DNA from: Pseudomonas frederiksbergensis
Lineage (GTDB): Bacteria > Pseudomonadota > Gammaproteobacteria > Pseudomonadales > Pseudomonadaceae
Length of the DNA: 64,000 nucleotides
NCBI RefSeq assembly: GCF_003732705.1
Contig: NZ_MOBR01000008.1
Span: 310,001-374,000 of the forward strand
Direction of reading: 5' to 3'
How positions within the stretch are numbered: the stretch's first letter is position 1; each line of letters begins with the position of its first letter. Position numbers and translations under genes: made by a program. Shown here in pieces: positions 1 to 8,473 of the stretch. Under the pieces are notes generated by a model that was given only the letters and a program-made list of their open reading frames with translations, made no database searches and was not told the origin of the DNA.

Positions 1-1
1 C

Positions 2-457
2 GTCGCGTTGAGCCGGGAATTACGCGACGCCGCCGCCCGACTGCGCAGCACCGGCATCAGTGTGCGTGCCGCCATGCTGAAGCAACGCAAACCACGCCTG
101 GCGTATTTCCAGTGGTTGCATGAGAACGGCCAGATCGGGCTGGTGCGTAACCCACAAGGGCGCATCAAGACCAAGTCCAGGGGCGACTACTTCCAGGAGT
201 ACCGGATACTCGACACCACGCACAACGATCAGCCGCTGTGGGTCGCGCATTTTCACTACGACGCGCTTAACAGCCCTGCCGCCCACCCCACCGCGGCGCA
301 TCTGAAAATCGCCGACAGTTACCTGGCAACACTCGACCCCGCGCTGCGCCAACGACTGACGTCGGTTGAACCGGTTGACTACGTGTTTCGCCGGATCAGC
401 GACCCGGCCCGCGCCCTGTTTATCGCCCTGGAGCCTGCGGCGCCGCCCGTTGCCTAG
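2..457 (+). CDS. C-terminal fragment of a toxin-like protein (partial at 5' end)
   Basis: The reading frame is open to the window edge, and the first possible start (TTG at 8) has no ribosome binding site, so this is probably the last 150 or so residues of a longer gene. The sequence resembles the C-terminal part of the large dermonecrotic-toxin-like (DUF6543) proteins of Pseudomonas, which often carry a stretch like LWVAHFHYD followed by a helix rich in Ala and His. That is an impression from memory, not a search. No catalytic residues can be named. It ends convergently with the MocR gene, the two stop codons sharing CTAG at 454-457. Confidence 0.5.
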   Translation, partial: VALSRELRDAAARLRSTGISVRAAMLKQRKPRLAYFQWLHENGQIGLVRNPQGRIKTKSRGDYFQEYRILDTTHNDQPLWVAHFHYDALNSPAAHPTAAHLKIADSYLATLDPALRQRLTSVEPVDYVFRRISDPARALFIALEPAAPPVA

Positions 458-2004
458 CAGCACCACGCGGATCGCAATCGCCGCAGCGCCGATTCGATAT
501 CGGCCTCCGGCACGGCGGCGAAGCCCAGCACCAGCCCGGCCCGTTGATCCACGGGCCGGGTCGAATCGGGCAGCCAATAACTGCTCAAGGGGTTGATTTC
601 GACTTCAACGCTGGCGGCTTTTTCGACCAGTTCCTGTTCCCGGGCCAGGCTGTCGACCGGCACAGTCATATGCAGCCCGGCCGCAACGGTCGGCAGGCTA
701 CCCACGCCGGGAATGTCTTTCGGCCAACCAGCCAGCAGCGCATTACGACGGCTCAGGGCCGCACGGCGCATGCGGCGAATGTGCCGCTGGAAATGCCCGG
801 CGGCGATGAACTCGGCCATCACGGCCTGGGTGCTGACTTCCGAATGCCGCACATCCACGGCGCGGCGACGGGAGAACGCATCCACCAAGCCGGGCGGCAA
901 TACCAGGTAACCCAAGCGCAACGCAGGGAACGCGACTTTGCCGAAGGTCCCGACGTAGAGCACTCGTCCCTGGCGATCCAGTGCCGCCAACGGTGCCAAC
1001 GGCGCGCCGCTGTAGCGGTACTCGCCGTCGTAGTCGTCCTCGACGATCCAGCCCTGGGTGCGCTCGGCCCACGCCAACAATTCCAGGCGCCGGGCCAGGC
1101 TCATGATCACCCCGGTCGGGTACTGATGAGACGGCGTGACGTAGGCCAGTCGGCAATCCCTCAAACCTTCCAGTTCGGCGCAATTGATCCCCTCGCTGTC
1201 CACCGATACCCCGTGCAATCGACCCCCGGCCACGGCGAACGCATGACCCGCCGCGCGATACCCCGGATTCTCGATCGCCACCCCATCGCCCGGCTCCACC
1301 AGCAGCTGTGCACAAAGGCTAATCCCCTGCTGTGCGCCACTGGTGATCACAATTTGCTCAGCCGTGCACTGCATGCCCCGGGAACTGCGCAAATACGCGG
1401 CAATCATCCCGCGCAATCGCGCATCGCCCGCCGGGTCGCCGTAACACAGCTGCTGCAAATCCGGTTTGCGCCAGAAAGCCGCGTTCAGCTTGGCCCACAC
1501 CTCGAACGGGAACAGATCGAAGGCCGGCACGCCCACCCGAAAAGCCTTCGGCGGACCACTCGGTGGCAGGGCCAAATGGTTGTTTTCGACCCGCTGCAAC
1601 GCACCGCTGTGGATAACTTTACTGGATGGAACCACAGGTAAATCCAGGCAATTTGTGGATAAGGCTGTGGATAACCCTGTTGACAACCCTGTGGATACTT
1701 TTGTGGATAGTTTTTTTGCCGGGAGCGCAGTTTGCGGCAATTGCGCAACGTAAGTGCCGTCGCCCACCCGCCCTTCGATAAAGCCTTCGGCGTAGAGTTG
1801 ATCGTAGGCGCGGACCACGCTGTTACGGGAAATCGACAACGCCGCCGCAAGGTCGCGACTGGCCGGCAAACGCGTGCCGCTGGCCAGTCGTCCGTCGAGC
1901 ACGCGCACGCGCAATGCCTGGTAGAGCTGACGGCTCAAGCCCTGGCGGGGATCGAGTTCGATGCCGGCGGGGTTGAAGGACAGGGACAGCGGCGTATCGG
2001 TCAT
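454..2004 (-). CDS. MocR-family (GntR-type HTH plus aminotransferase fold) transcriptional regulator
   Basis: 516 residues. The N-terminal winged helix of GntR type (about residues 12-88) is joined by a linker to a class I aminotransferase-like domain. The PLP lysine is about K356 in GTFGK, and the PLP-site acidic patch DDYDGEYRYSG is present. Such proteins sense PLP or amines and act as regulators, not enzymes. It is divergent from the PaiB-like gene at 2109, which is its likely target. The linker (residues 99-117) is an odd four-residue repeat, LST plus one, encoded by a 12-bp tandem repeat resembling DnaA boxes. The family is secure; the ligand is unknown. Confidence 0.9.
   Translation of the reverse strand: MTDTPLSLSFNPAGIELDPRQGLSRQLYQALRVRVLDGRLASGTRLPASRDLAAALSISRNSVVRAYDQLYAEGFIEGRVGDGTYVAQLPQTALPAKKLSTKVSTGLSTGLSTALSTNCLDLPVVPSSKVIHSGALQRVENNHLALPPSGPPKAFRVGVPAFDLFPFEVWAKLNAAFWRKPDLQQLCYGDPAGDARLRGMIAAYLRSSRGMQCTAEQIVITSGAQQGISLCAQLLVEPGDGVAIENPGYRAAGHAFAVAGGRLHGVSVDSEGINCAELEGLRDCRLAYVTPSHQYPTGVIMSLARRLELLAWAERTQGWIVEDDYDGEYRYSGAPLAPLAALDRQGRVLYVGTFGKVAFPALRLGYLVLPPGLVDAFSRRRAVDVRHSEVSTQAVMAEFIAAGHFQRHIRRMRRAALSRRNALLAGWPKDIPGVGSLPTVAAGLHMTVPVDSLAREQELVEKAASVEVEINPLSSYWLPDSTRPVDQRAGLVLGFAAVPEADIESALRRLRSAWCC
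1608..1710. repeat. 12-bp tandem repeat with DnaA-box-like words inside the MocR linker
   Basis: TGTGGATAA, the complement of the DnaA box TTATCCACA, occurs exactly at 1608, 1654 and 1666. TGTTGACAA (1678), TGTGGATAC (1690) and TGTGGATAG (1702) continue the series at an exact 12-bp step. In the gene it encodes LSTX repeats. A coding-repeat expansion explains the phasing, but not why the unit matches the DnaA box. Confidence 0.8.
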
Positions 2005-2023
2005 GGCCTGTACCTAAAAAGAA

Positions 2024-2068
2024 TGGACCTATGAAATTGCTCTGTAATGGCTCTTACAACGGACCAAT
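2024..2068. promoter_or_regulatory. Possible MocR operator half-sites (direct repeat GGACC)
   Basis: The divergent intergenic region holds TGGACCTAT (2024-2032) and CGGACCAAT (2060-2068), same-orientation half-sites about 36 bp apart. MocR regulators commonly bind spaced direct repeats between themselves and a divergent target gene. The assignment is inference from layout. Confidence 0.35.
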
Positions 2069-2108
2069 AGCCTGCCTAGGATGAAGCCATTCGCCAAGGG
2101 ATATTTCC

Positions 2109-2732
2109 ATGTACAACCCCAGCTCGTTTGCCATCAAAGATTTGCCGGACATGCAGCAGCAGATACTCGCCACTCGTCTCGCCATCCTGGTGACCCACGG
2201 CGAGCAAGGCCTGCAAGCCAGTCATATTCCGGTGCTGCTGGACGCCGAACAAGGCCCCAATGGCACCCTCTACGGGCACTTCGCCAAGGCCAATCCGCAG
2301 TGGCAGGAACTGCAGAACGGTGCCGAGGCGATGGTGATTTTTGCCGGGGCCGACGCCTACGTCAGCCCAGGGTTTTACCCGAGCAAAGCCGAGCACGGCA
2401 AAGTCGTGCCGACCTGGAACTACGTGGCCGTACACGCCTACGGTGTGGCAGAAGTGTTCACCGACGCCGATCGCTTGCTGAACCTGGTCAGCGCTCTCAC
2501 CGATCGACACGAAGCGGGTCGCGCTCAACCATGGAAAGTCGCTGATGCTCCCGTCGACTACATCGACGGTATGCTCAAGGCCATCGTCGGTTTCGCCCTG
2601 CCGATCGAGCGCCTGGAAGGCAAACGCAAGTTGAGTCAGAACCGCAGTGCCGCAGACATCGCCGGTGTGCGCGAAGGGTTGGCCGCCAGCCCCGACGCGC
2701 AGGACCAGGCCCTCGCCCACTTGATGCGTTAA
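2109..2732 (+). CDS. PaiB-like FMN-binding negative transcriptional regulator family protein
   Basis: 207 residues, the usual size for the PaiB family of split-barrel flavin-binding-like proteins. The N-terminal MYNPSSFA, the ASHIPVLLD strand, the GHFAKANPQW segment and the VSPGFYPSK loop are all characteristic. Start ATG 2109 follows AAGGG at 2095-2099. The family is named after Bacillus PaiB, and several members may be enzymes acting on small molecules. The gene is divergent from a MocR regulator and leads two acetyltransferase genes in what looks like one operon, recalling the PaiA (acetyltransferase) and PaiB pairing of Bacillus. That parallel suggests polyamine or amine metabolism, as inference. 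Confidence 0.85.
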   Translation: MYNPSSFAIKDLPDMQQQILATRLAILVTHGEQGLQASHIPVLLDAEQGPNGTLYGHFAKANPQWQELQNGAEAMVIFAGADAYVSPGFYPSKAEHGKVVPTWNYVAVHAYGVAEVFTDADRLLNLVSALTDRHEAGRAQPWKVADAPVDYIDGMLKAIVGFALPIERLEGKRKLSQNRSAADIAGVREGLAASPDAQDQALAHLMR

Positions 2733-2741
2733 GGAATGAAC

Positions 2742-3188
2742 ATGAGTCAGATCGAGATTCGCCAGGTCACCGCCGACGACCACGCCGCGTGGTTGCTGTT
2801 GTGGCAGGCCTACCTGCGCTTCTACAACACCGAACTGCCGGACGCCGTGAGCCAAAGCACCTGGCAGCGCATGCTAGACCCGACCGAACCGACCCACTCC
2901 GCCCTCGCCTGGGCCGATGGCAAAGCCGTGGGCATGGTGAACTTCATCTACCACCGCTCGAACTGGAGCGTCGAAAACTCCTGCTATCTGCAAGACTTGA
3001 TCGTAGCGCCAGAAACCCGTGGCACCGGCGTCGGGCGCAAGCTGATCGAATTCGTCTACGCCACCGCCAAGGCCGACGGTTGCTGCAAGGTTCATTGGCT
3101 GACCCACGAAACCAACGCCACCGCGATCCAGCTCTACGAGCGCATCGCCGAACGCCCCGGTTACATCCAGTTTCGCAAAAATATTTAA
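2742..3188 (+). CDS. GNAT family N-acetyltransferase
   Basis: 148 residues with a typical GNAT fold. The acetyl-CoA binding segment is ETRGTGVGRKLIEFV (RxxGxG motif), followed by the HWLTHETNATAIQLYERI C-terminal segment. I chose ATG 2742 over the in-frame ATG 2736 because AAGGA at 2731-2735, which overlaps the stop codon of the PaiB-like gene, is then six bases upstream. Second gene of the 2109-3877 operon. By analogy with PaiA it may acetylate a polyamine or another small amine, but the substrate cannot be read from sequence. Confidence 0.85.
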   Translation: MSQIEIRQVTADDHAAWLLLWQAYLRFYNTELPDAVSQSTWQRMLDPTEPTHSALAWADGKAVGMVNFIYHRSNWSVENSCYLQDLIVAPETRGTGVGRKLIEFVYATAKADGCCKVHWLTHETNATAIQLYERIAERPGYIQFRKNI

Positions 3189-3205
3189 GGTTCAAGGAGA
3201 GCAGC

Positions 3206-3877
3206 ATGACGACTTCACTCGCGGACTGGAAAGGCGCCCCGGCCCCCACGGTTCAACTGATCGAAGGGCGCTTCATTCGCCTGGAAAAACTCGACCCGGC
3301 GCGCCACGCCGACGGTTTGTTCAAAGCCCTGCAAGGCCCCGGTGCCGATCCGAAACTCTGGGATTACTTGCCTTACGGTCCGTTCCCGGAGCGCAGCGCC
3401 TTTAACGATTGGCTGAACAACCACGCGGCCAATAGCGACCCGTATTTCTTCACCGTGATCGACCGTGCCAGCGGCGATGTGCAGGGCATCCTCAGCCTGA
3501 TGTCGATCGTTCCGGCCCAAGGTCGTATCGAAATCGGCCACGTGACCTTCGGCGCTGCGATGCAACGCTCACCAAAAAGTACCGAGGCGGTTTACCTGCT
3601 GGCCAAAGAGTCGTTCGACCTGGGTTATCGGCGCCTTGAGTGGAAGTGCAACAACGGCAACGCCCGCTCCAAGTATGCGGCCGAGCGGTTGGGGTTCAGT
3701 TTTGAGGGCGTGTTCCGCCAGCACATGGTCGTGAAGGGACAGAACCGCGATACGGCGTGGTATTCGATTCTGGATTCGGAATGGCCAGCGGTTGGGGCGG
3801 GGTTTGAGCAGTGGCTTTCAGATGAAAACCAGACGGATTCGGGGCAAGTGAAAACCCTGGCCGAGTGCCGCGGGTAA
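3206..3877 (+). CDS. RimJ/RimL-type GNAT N-acetyltransferase
   Basis: 223 residues. Its layout is that of the RimJ/RimL and aminoglycoside-type GNAT branch: FIRLEKLDP near the start, then IEIGHVTFGAAMQ, and NARSKYAAERLGFSFEGVFR near the C-terminal end. ATG 3206 is preceded by AAGGAG at 3194-3199. It lies 17 bases after the previous acetyltransferase and probably belongs to the same operon. The two acetyltransferases belong to different subfamilies, so they are not recent duplicates. The substrate is unknown; members acetylate ribosomal protein N-termini, antibiotics or small amines. Confidence 0.85.
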   Translation: MTTSLADWKGAPAPTVQLIEGRFIRLEKLDPARHADGLFKALQGPGADPKLWDYLPYGPFPERSAFNDWLNNHAANSDPYFFTVIDRASGDVQGILSLMSIVPAQGRIEIGHVTFGAAMQRSPKSTEAVYLLAKESFDLGYRRLEWKCNNGNARSKYAAERLGFSFEGVFRQHMVVKGQNRDTAWYSILDSEWPAVGAGFEQWLSDENQTDSGQVKTLAECRG

Positions 3878-3930
3878 TTCTTTAGCGCCTGGACGGGCGC
3901 CTTCGCGGGCAAGCCTCGCTCCCACAGGAT

Positions 3931-4036
3931 GATCGTTCCCACGCTCTGCGTGGGAATGCAGCCCGGGACGCTCTGCGTCCCAAAGCGGACGCAGAGCGCC
4001 CATTGAGGCGTTCCCACGCAGAGCGTGGGAACGATC
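3931..4036. repeat. Long inverted intergenic repeat, preceded by a REP half (3899-3928)
   Basis: GATCGTTCCCACGCTCTGCG at 3931 is mirrored by its complement ending at 4036, with a second inner stem around the GGGACGCTCTGCGTCC word. A second copy of the family is at 54644-54754. A separate REP half, GCGGGCAAGCCTCGCTCCCA, lies just upstream. It separates two convergent genes and may end transcription in both directions. Confidence 0.85.
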
Positions 4037-4039
4037 TTC

Positions 4040-4939
4040 TCAGACGAGTTTCTGGGCCAGCACGGCAATATGCTCCGGCCCGATCCCGCAGCACCCGCCC
4101 AAATGACTGGCCCCACGCTTCTGCCAATCCGCCGCCCAGTGCAGGTAACCTGGCGGGTCCAGATCCTCGCGCAAAGGGTCCAATCCGTCGTTGGCCGTGG
4201 CCTCTTTCGGTTGTGGCGGGAAAGCGTTGGCGTATGCGCCGATGTGAATATTCACACCCAACCGCTCGAAGGTTTCCCGCGCCGCATCAATGGCTGCGCC
4301 GATGACTTCCGGCTGGCTGCAGTTGAACAGCAATGTCTCGACACCCAGCTCAGCGGCCACGGCGGCCGCTTCGGCCACCGGCTCGCCGGAACGCAAGCGC
4401 GGCACGTCGTCGGTGTCTTCATCCTTCAAGGTAAACGACAACCAGAACGGCTTGCCATCCTTCGGCAGCCCGGCGTGGATCGCCCGCGCCTCGACGATCG
4501 AGCTCTGGGTTTCCGCCAGCCACAAGTCAACGTGGGGCGCGAGGCCCTTCACTAACGGTGTCAACAATTCAGTCACGCGATTAGCGTCGAACAGATCCGG
4601 ACGGTAGGAACCAAACAGCGGTGGCAACGAGCCGGCCACGCGTACCGGTTTGCCTGCCGCGTCCACCGCGCGCCGCGCCAGTTCACCCGCCAACGCAGCC
4701 AACGCTTGCCCTTCAGCGGCAAAACGCGCCTCGCCAATATGAAACGGCACCACCGCATAGCTGTTGCTGGTGATGACGTTTGCACCGCTTTCGATATAAG
4801 CCGCGTGCACCGCTTCGACCGCTTGCGGTGCTTCGCTCAAGGCCAGCGCCGACCACTCGGGCTGTCTGAACGGCGCCCCACGGCGCTGCAGCTCACGGCC
4901 CATGCCGCCATCCAGAATCACTGTGCTTCCTGCGCTCAT
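4040..4939 (-). CDS. Homocysteine S-methyltransferase family protein
   Basis: 299 residues from ATG 4939; longer starts at 4954 and 4975 are in frame but no start has a strong ribosome binding site. It opens with the family signature ILDGGMGRELQRRG. Zinc-binding cysteines are seen in LLFNCSQPE and near the C-terminus in HLGGCCGIGPEH. Such enzymes transfer a methyl group from S-methylmethionine, betaine or a related donor to homocysteine, forming methionine, in the cytoplasm. The divergent gene at 5051 encodes an amino-acid binding protein, so the donor may be taken up by that transporter. That link is inference. Confidence 0.9.
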   Translation of the reverse strand: MSAGSTVILDGGMGRELQRRGAPFRQPEWSALALSEAPQAVEAVHAAYIESGANVITSNSYAVVPFHIGEARFAAEGQALAALAGELARRAVDAAGKPVRVAGSLPPLFGSYRPDLFDANRVTELLTPLVKGLAPHVDLWLAETQSSIVEARAIHAGLPKDGKPFWLSFTLKDEDTDDVPRLRSGEPVAEAAAVAAELGVETLLFNCSQPEVIGAAIDAARETFERLGVNIHIGAYANAFPPQPKEATANDGLDPLREDLDPPGYLHWAADWQKRGASHLGGCCGIGPEHIAVLAQKLV

Positions 4940-5050
4940 ATGCCATTCACTCATATGCTTATGAAAATAACTCACTACCAGAGTCGTTCTTATAACTATT
5001 TAATACGTAACATCTGATTAATAACAACCTCTTTTTTTCAGGGATCGACT

Positions 5051-5872
5051 GTGAAATTTCAACCGCTATTGGCCTTGGGCCTGACGATTCTGGCTGCCTC
5101 CACTCAAGCCTTTGGCGGCGCCACCCTGGATCGCGTCGAGCAAAAGAAAGAATTGGTGGGCGTGTTGATGGAAAGTTATCCACCGTTCTCGTTCCTCAAC
5201 GACCAGAACCAACTCGACGGCTTCGACGTGGATGTGGCCAAAGCCGTGGCCGAGAAACTCGGCGTGAAACTGCGCCTCGAAACCCCGTCCTGGGACGTGA
5301 TTGCCGCCGGCCGCTGGAGCGGTCGCTACGACATCTGCATCTGCTCCATGACCCCGAGCAAGGCCCGCGCCGAAGTCTTCGATTTCCCGGTCGAGTACTA
5401 CGCCTCGCCAGCCGTGATCGTGGTCAACGCCAAGGATGATCGAATCCACAACGCCAAGGACCTGAGCGGCAAGAAAGTCGGCCTGACCAGCGCCTCCAGC
5501 TACGAAAGCTACCTGAACAAAAACCTGGTGATCGAAGGCGCCGAGGACACGCAGTTGCAGTACCCGTTCGAGGACGTGCAGATCGCTCCGTATGACACCG
5601 ACAACGTGGCCTTCCAGGATTTGGGCCTGGGCGCCGGTGTTCGACTGGACGCGATTCTCACCAATCTGGTGACCGCGCAACCGCGCCTGACCCAAGACCA
5701 ACGCTTCAAACTCGCTGGCGAGGCGCTGTACTCCGAGCCGAATTCGGTGGCCATTGAAAAAGGTGACGCGCAGTGGGACGGCAAAGTGCGTGAAGTCTTC
5801 GCGCAGCTGAAACAGGACGGCACGTTGAGCAAGCTCTCGCAAAAATGGATCGGCGCCGATATCAGCAAATGA
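5051..5872 (+). CDS. Amino-acid ABC transporter periplasmic substrate-binding protein
   Basis: 273 residues. The signal peptide MKFQPLLALGLTILAASTQA is followed by a family 3 solute-binding protein: GVLMESYPPFSFLNDQNQLDGFDVDVA at the start of the mature domain, RYDICICSMTPSKARAEVFDF, and DLSGKKVGLTSASSYESYL. Family members bind polar amino acids or relatives. The ATG follows GGGATCGACTGTG. The permease gene starts at the stop codon (ATGA overlap), so the two are co-translated. It is divergent from homocysteine S-methyltransferase, which makes methionine-like compounds such as S-methylmethionine candidate ligands, as inference. Confidence 0.92.
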   Translation: MKFQPLLALGLTILAASTQAFGGATLDRVEQKKELVGVLMESYPPFSFLNDQNQLDGFDVDVAKAVAEKLGVKLRLETPSWDVIAAGRWSGRYDICICSMTPSKARAEVFDFPVEYYASPAVIVVNAKDDRIHNAKDLSGKKVGLTSASSYESYLNKNLVIEGAEDTQLQYPFEDVQIAPYDTDNVAFQDLGLGAGVRLDAILTNLVTAQPRLTQDQRFKLAGEALYSEPNSVAIEKGDAQWDGKVREVFAQLKQDGTLSKLSQKWIGADISK

Positions 5873-6705
5873 CTTCTTTCCCGACACCTCCTCAGCCGCC
5901 GCAGCCGGTGGCTGAGTCGCGACTGCAACGGATCTTCGGTTTCCGCACGCGGCTGTACCTGACCTGGGCGGCGATGCTCGGCTTGTTCGCCAGTTTCTTC
6001 TTGAGCTTCGACCTGAAGTTCTCAATCATCCTCGACAAACTGCCGAACCTGGTTGGCCTGCACCTGGCGCCTAACGGCTTCCTGCAAGGTGCGGCGCTGA
6101 CATTGTTTCTCTGCGCCTGCTCAATCGTCGCCTCATCAATGCTGGGCTTCATCACAGCCCTGGGGCGGCTATCGAAAAGCGCCGTGGCGTTCGGCATTGC
6201 GAGTTTCTACGCGTCGTTCTTTCGCGGCACACCGCTGCTGATCCAGATCCTGCTCATTTACCTCGGCCTGCCGCAACTGGGCATCGTGCCCGGCGCCATC
6301 GCCGCCGGCATCATCGCCCTGTCGCTGAACTACGGCGCCTACCTCAGCGAAATCTTCCGCGCCGGCATCCTCGGCGTCCCCCACGGCCAACGGGAAGCCT
6401 CCCTGGCTCTGGGCATGCGCGAAACCGTGATCTTCTGGCGCGTCACCCTGCCCCAGGCCATGCGCACCATCATCCCGCCAACCACCAACCAATTCATCTC
6501 CATGCTCAAGGACTCGTCGTTGATTTCGGTGATGGGAGTGTGGGAGGTGATGTTTTTGGCGCAGTCGTATGGGCGGTCGAGTTATCGCTACATCGAAATG
6601 CTGACGACCGCGGCGGTGATTTATTGGGTGATGTCGATTGGGCTGGAGCTGATACAGGCGCGGATGGAGCGGCACTACGGCAAAGCCTATGTGAGCCGTA
6701 GTTAA
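5869..6705 (+). CDS. Amino-acid ABC transporter permease
   Basis: 278 residues from ATG 5869, which overlaps the stop codon of the binding protein. An N-terminal tail precedes hydrophobic segments typical of the HisM/GlnP permease family. The ATPase-contact loop EAxxxLGM appears as EASLALGMRETVIFWRVTLPQA, and PPTTNQFISMLKDSSLIS follows. No ATP-binding protein gene follows and no second permease is present; the next gene is a convergent hipB. The permease must either borrow an ATPase encoded elsewhere, or the operon has lost one. Confidence 0.92.
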   Translation: MTSFPTPPQPPQPVAESRLQRIFGFRTRLYLTWAAMLGLFASFFLSFDLKFSIILDKLPNLVGLHLAPNGFLQGAALTLFLCACSIVASSMLGFITALGRLSKSAVAFGIASFYASFFRGTPLLIQILLIYLGLPQLGIVPGAIAAGIIALSLNYGAYLSEIFRAGILGVPHGQREASLALGMRETVIFWRVTLPQAMRTIIPPTTNQFISMLKDSSLISVMGVWEVMFLAQSYGRSSYRYIEMLTTAAVIYWVMSIGLELIQARMERHYGKAYVSRS

Positions 6706-6737
6706 CAAAACCGTAGCCTTCAAATACACGCAAATCC

Positions 6738-6781
6738 TGTGGCGAGGGCGCTTGCTCCCGTTGGGGGCGAAGCGGCCCCAG
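6738..6781. repeat. Degenerate intergenic palindrome
   Basis: TGTGGCGAGGGCGCTTGCTCCCG followed by GGGGGCGAAGCGGCCCC resembles a common Pseudomonas intergenic repeat whose usual core is GGGAGCTTGCTCCC. This copy is imperfect. It lies between the convergent permease and hipB genes. Confidence 0.6.
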
Positions 6782-6822
6782 AATCAAAAGTTCGCAGCCT
6801 TCGGCAACGACTTGTTGCCGAC

Positions 6823-7101
6823 TTAGCTGAAATCACGCCGAATCCGCACCACGCCCATCTTCAAGCCAAACGGTTTGAACACAGAATTGAGCGATTTCAA
6901 CGTTTGATTCCCTTCTCCATGCTCGATATGCACGAGTGTGCGCACAGAAATTTTGCACATCTTCGCGAACTGGGTTTGGTGCAGGCCAGTGACCTCAACC
7001 CGTAATCGACGGACTGCTTCGCCTATTTCTAGAGTGCCTTGGGCAAGCCCATCTTGAATGCCTTCGATCAACAGAGCACGGGCATCAATGGTAATGGTCA
7101 T
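6823..7101 (-). CDS. hipB: HipB-like helix-turn-helix antitoxin
   Basis: 92 residues from ATG 7101, which overlaps the hipA stop as ATGA; GGGGG lies a few bases upstream. An in-frame ATG at 7113 is possible. The helix-turn-helix is around LHQTQFAKMCKISVRTLVHIEHGEGNQ, the Xre/HipB form. HipB proteins bind the operator and neutralise HipA. Here the antitoxin gene follows the toxin, the reverse of the classical hipBA order, so its supply depends on read-through from hipA. Confidence 0.85.
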   Translation of the reverse strand: MTITIDARALLIEGIQDGLAQGTLEIGEAVRRLRVEVTGLHQTQFAKMCKISVRTLVHIEHGEGNQTLKSLNSVFKPFGLKMGVVRIRRDFS

Positions 7102-8423
7102 CTCAGCCCCCATACCTTCAAGCGTTGCTCAAGATTCCTCAACGCAACCCCAGGGTGATTCATAGTGGCCTCAGGAAGACCGCTGGCGGTGAGAATGTCC
7201 GGCAAAGCCAACAAGCGATCAGCATCCGCTCGCAGATCTTCAAATAGCGATTCAGGATCTCCGATATCCCCCAATGCATTGCATACCTCGCGCCATTTCA
7301 CCTCGCCCGCCACCTCCAAGTCTTTGGGCCATTTAGTGGTGCGCGTGACACCCTCATCGTCCATTACCATTGGAGCCAAATCGTAGATCGGAGCCAGACG
7401 AAAAGACTCTGTGCCGCGAATAATAGAAGTGTTGCGGCCATGGTTATCGGAGTTGCCCAGAATTTTGTTGAGCAAATCACGACGCAGATAATCCGACACC
7501 AGAGCAGACACCTGATCGACCTGCCCGGCTTGTTTCCACAACCGGGCGAGCAGCCGGATCACCTCAAGGTGGTTCATGTAACTGCCTGGGACTGTCACAC
7601 CAGCCAGCGAATAAATTGATTCAACCGCTAATCTCTCAACACCTTGTTCTGTTACTTCTCGGTCGAAGCGCTTCATCCAAAGACTGGGTTTGGTTGCCTC
7701 CTCAAGCGCAAGCCCATCCTTCGCAATCGTCTCGATCCCCAGAACGTGCAACGCCTTGTAGTAGTGAAATTCGCTTTTGAGAATGATCTGATCAGTCTGG
7801 GCGGCTCTGTTCCGAGCAAATTTCACAAACCAATGCTGCGCCACTTGATCGTCGCTCAGTACAGCATCCGGATACAGCAGACCGTCCCGCCCTTGCGACA
7901 TCAAAAGTTTAGGGGCTTCACCACCTGCCCCTGTGGCACCACCAATCGCTGCGCCCTGCTCATAGGCGTACTCCAAAAAAGTATTGTCTCGAGCGATGAC
8001 TTCTTTTCGGAGAAAACCGATGGCGGGCCTGTCGTCTGCAACTTCAGCCGACTCCTTGATACGCATGTGGCCGATAGGTGCGGGCGTGCTCCGCCCCAGC
8101 AAAAATAAATCAGCGCTGATGCCATCAGGCTTTTCCAGGCCAACGCGCGCCATAAGAAAGCGTTTAGCAGCGCCGGCTGGGGCGATGTCGAGTAAAAAAG
8201 CCGGCGCTTTTTTCAGCGACGTGTTATCCCAATCCAAAGGCAATCTGGCGCTGACAGCTTTGGAAAATGGCGATTCGATGTACTCAAGGTTGTTAGCCAC
8301 ATAGTCTTTTTTGTAACCAAATCGACAGGGCCCTTCGAAGCCTTTTTCGGGCTCGGTAAAAACCAGAGTCATCGCATCTAACCAGTTACCAGATGTGTAG
8401 ACCTGCAGCGTCAATGTGTACAT
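7098..8423 (-). CDS. hipA: HipA-like serine/threonine kinase toxin
   Basis: 441 residues, full length for the family. The N-terminal subdomain is followed by the ATP-lid region GATGAGGEAPK, the catalytic loop SDNHGRN (residues 325-331, catalytic Asp about 326) and the metal-binding PIYDLAPM. In E. coli, HipA phosphorylates glutamyl-tRNA synthetase and causes growth arrest and persistence; targets differ among homologues. All key kinase residues I can check are present, so it looks active. It is translationally coupled to the HipB-like gene. The 233-bp upstream region carries repeated palindromes, probable operators. Confidence 0.88.
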   Translation of the reverse strand: MYTLTLQVYTSGNWLDAMTLVFTEPEKGFEGPCRFGYKKDYVANNLEYIESPFSKAVSARLPLDWDNTSLKKAPAFLLDIAPAGAAKRFLMARVGLEKPDGISADLFLLGRSTPAPIGHMRIKESAEVADDRPAIGFLRKEVIARDNTFLEYAYEQGAAIGGATGAGGEAPKLLMSQGRDGLLYPDAVLSDDQVAQHWFVKFARNRAAQTDQIILKSEFHYYKALHVLGIETIAKDGLALEEATKPSLWMKRFDREVTEQGVERLAVESIYSLAGVTVPGSYMNHLEVIRLLARLWKQAGQVDQVSALVSDYLRRDLLNKILGNSDNHGRNTSIIRGTESFRLAPIYDLAPMVMDDEGVTRTTKWPKDLEVAGEVKWREVCNALGDIGDPESLFEDLRADADRLLALPDILTASGLPEATMNHPGVALRNLEQRLKVWGLR

Positions 8424-8473
8424 AGCTCACCTGCAATTTGATGCGTGCCATCGTAAGAAAACGATCCGACTCA

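Noticed and set aside
3931..4036. Possible insertion sequence ends
   Set aside because: No transposase gene and the element is only about 106 bp; the second copy at 54644 has the same REP-like palindromic layout.
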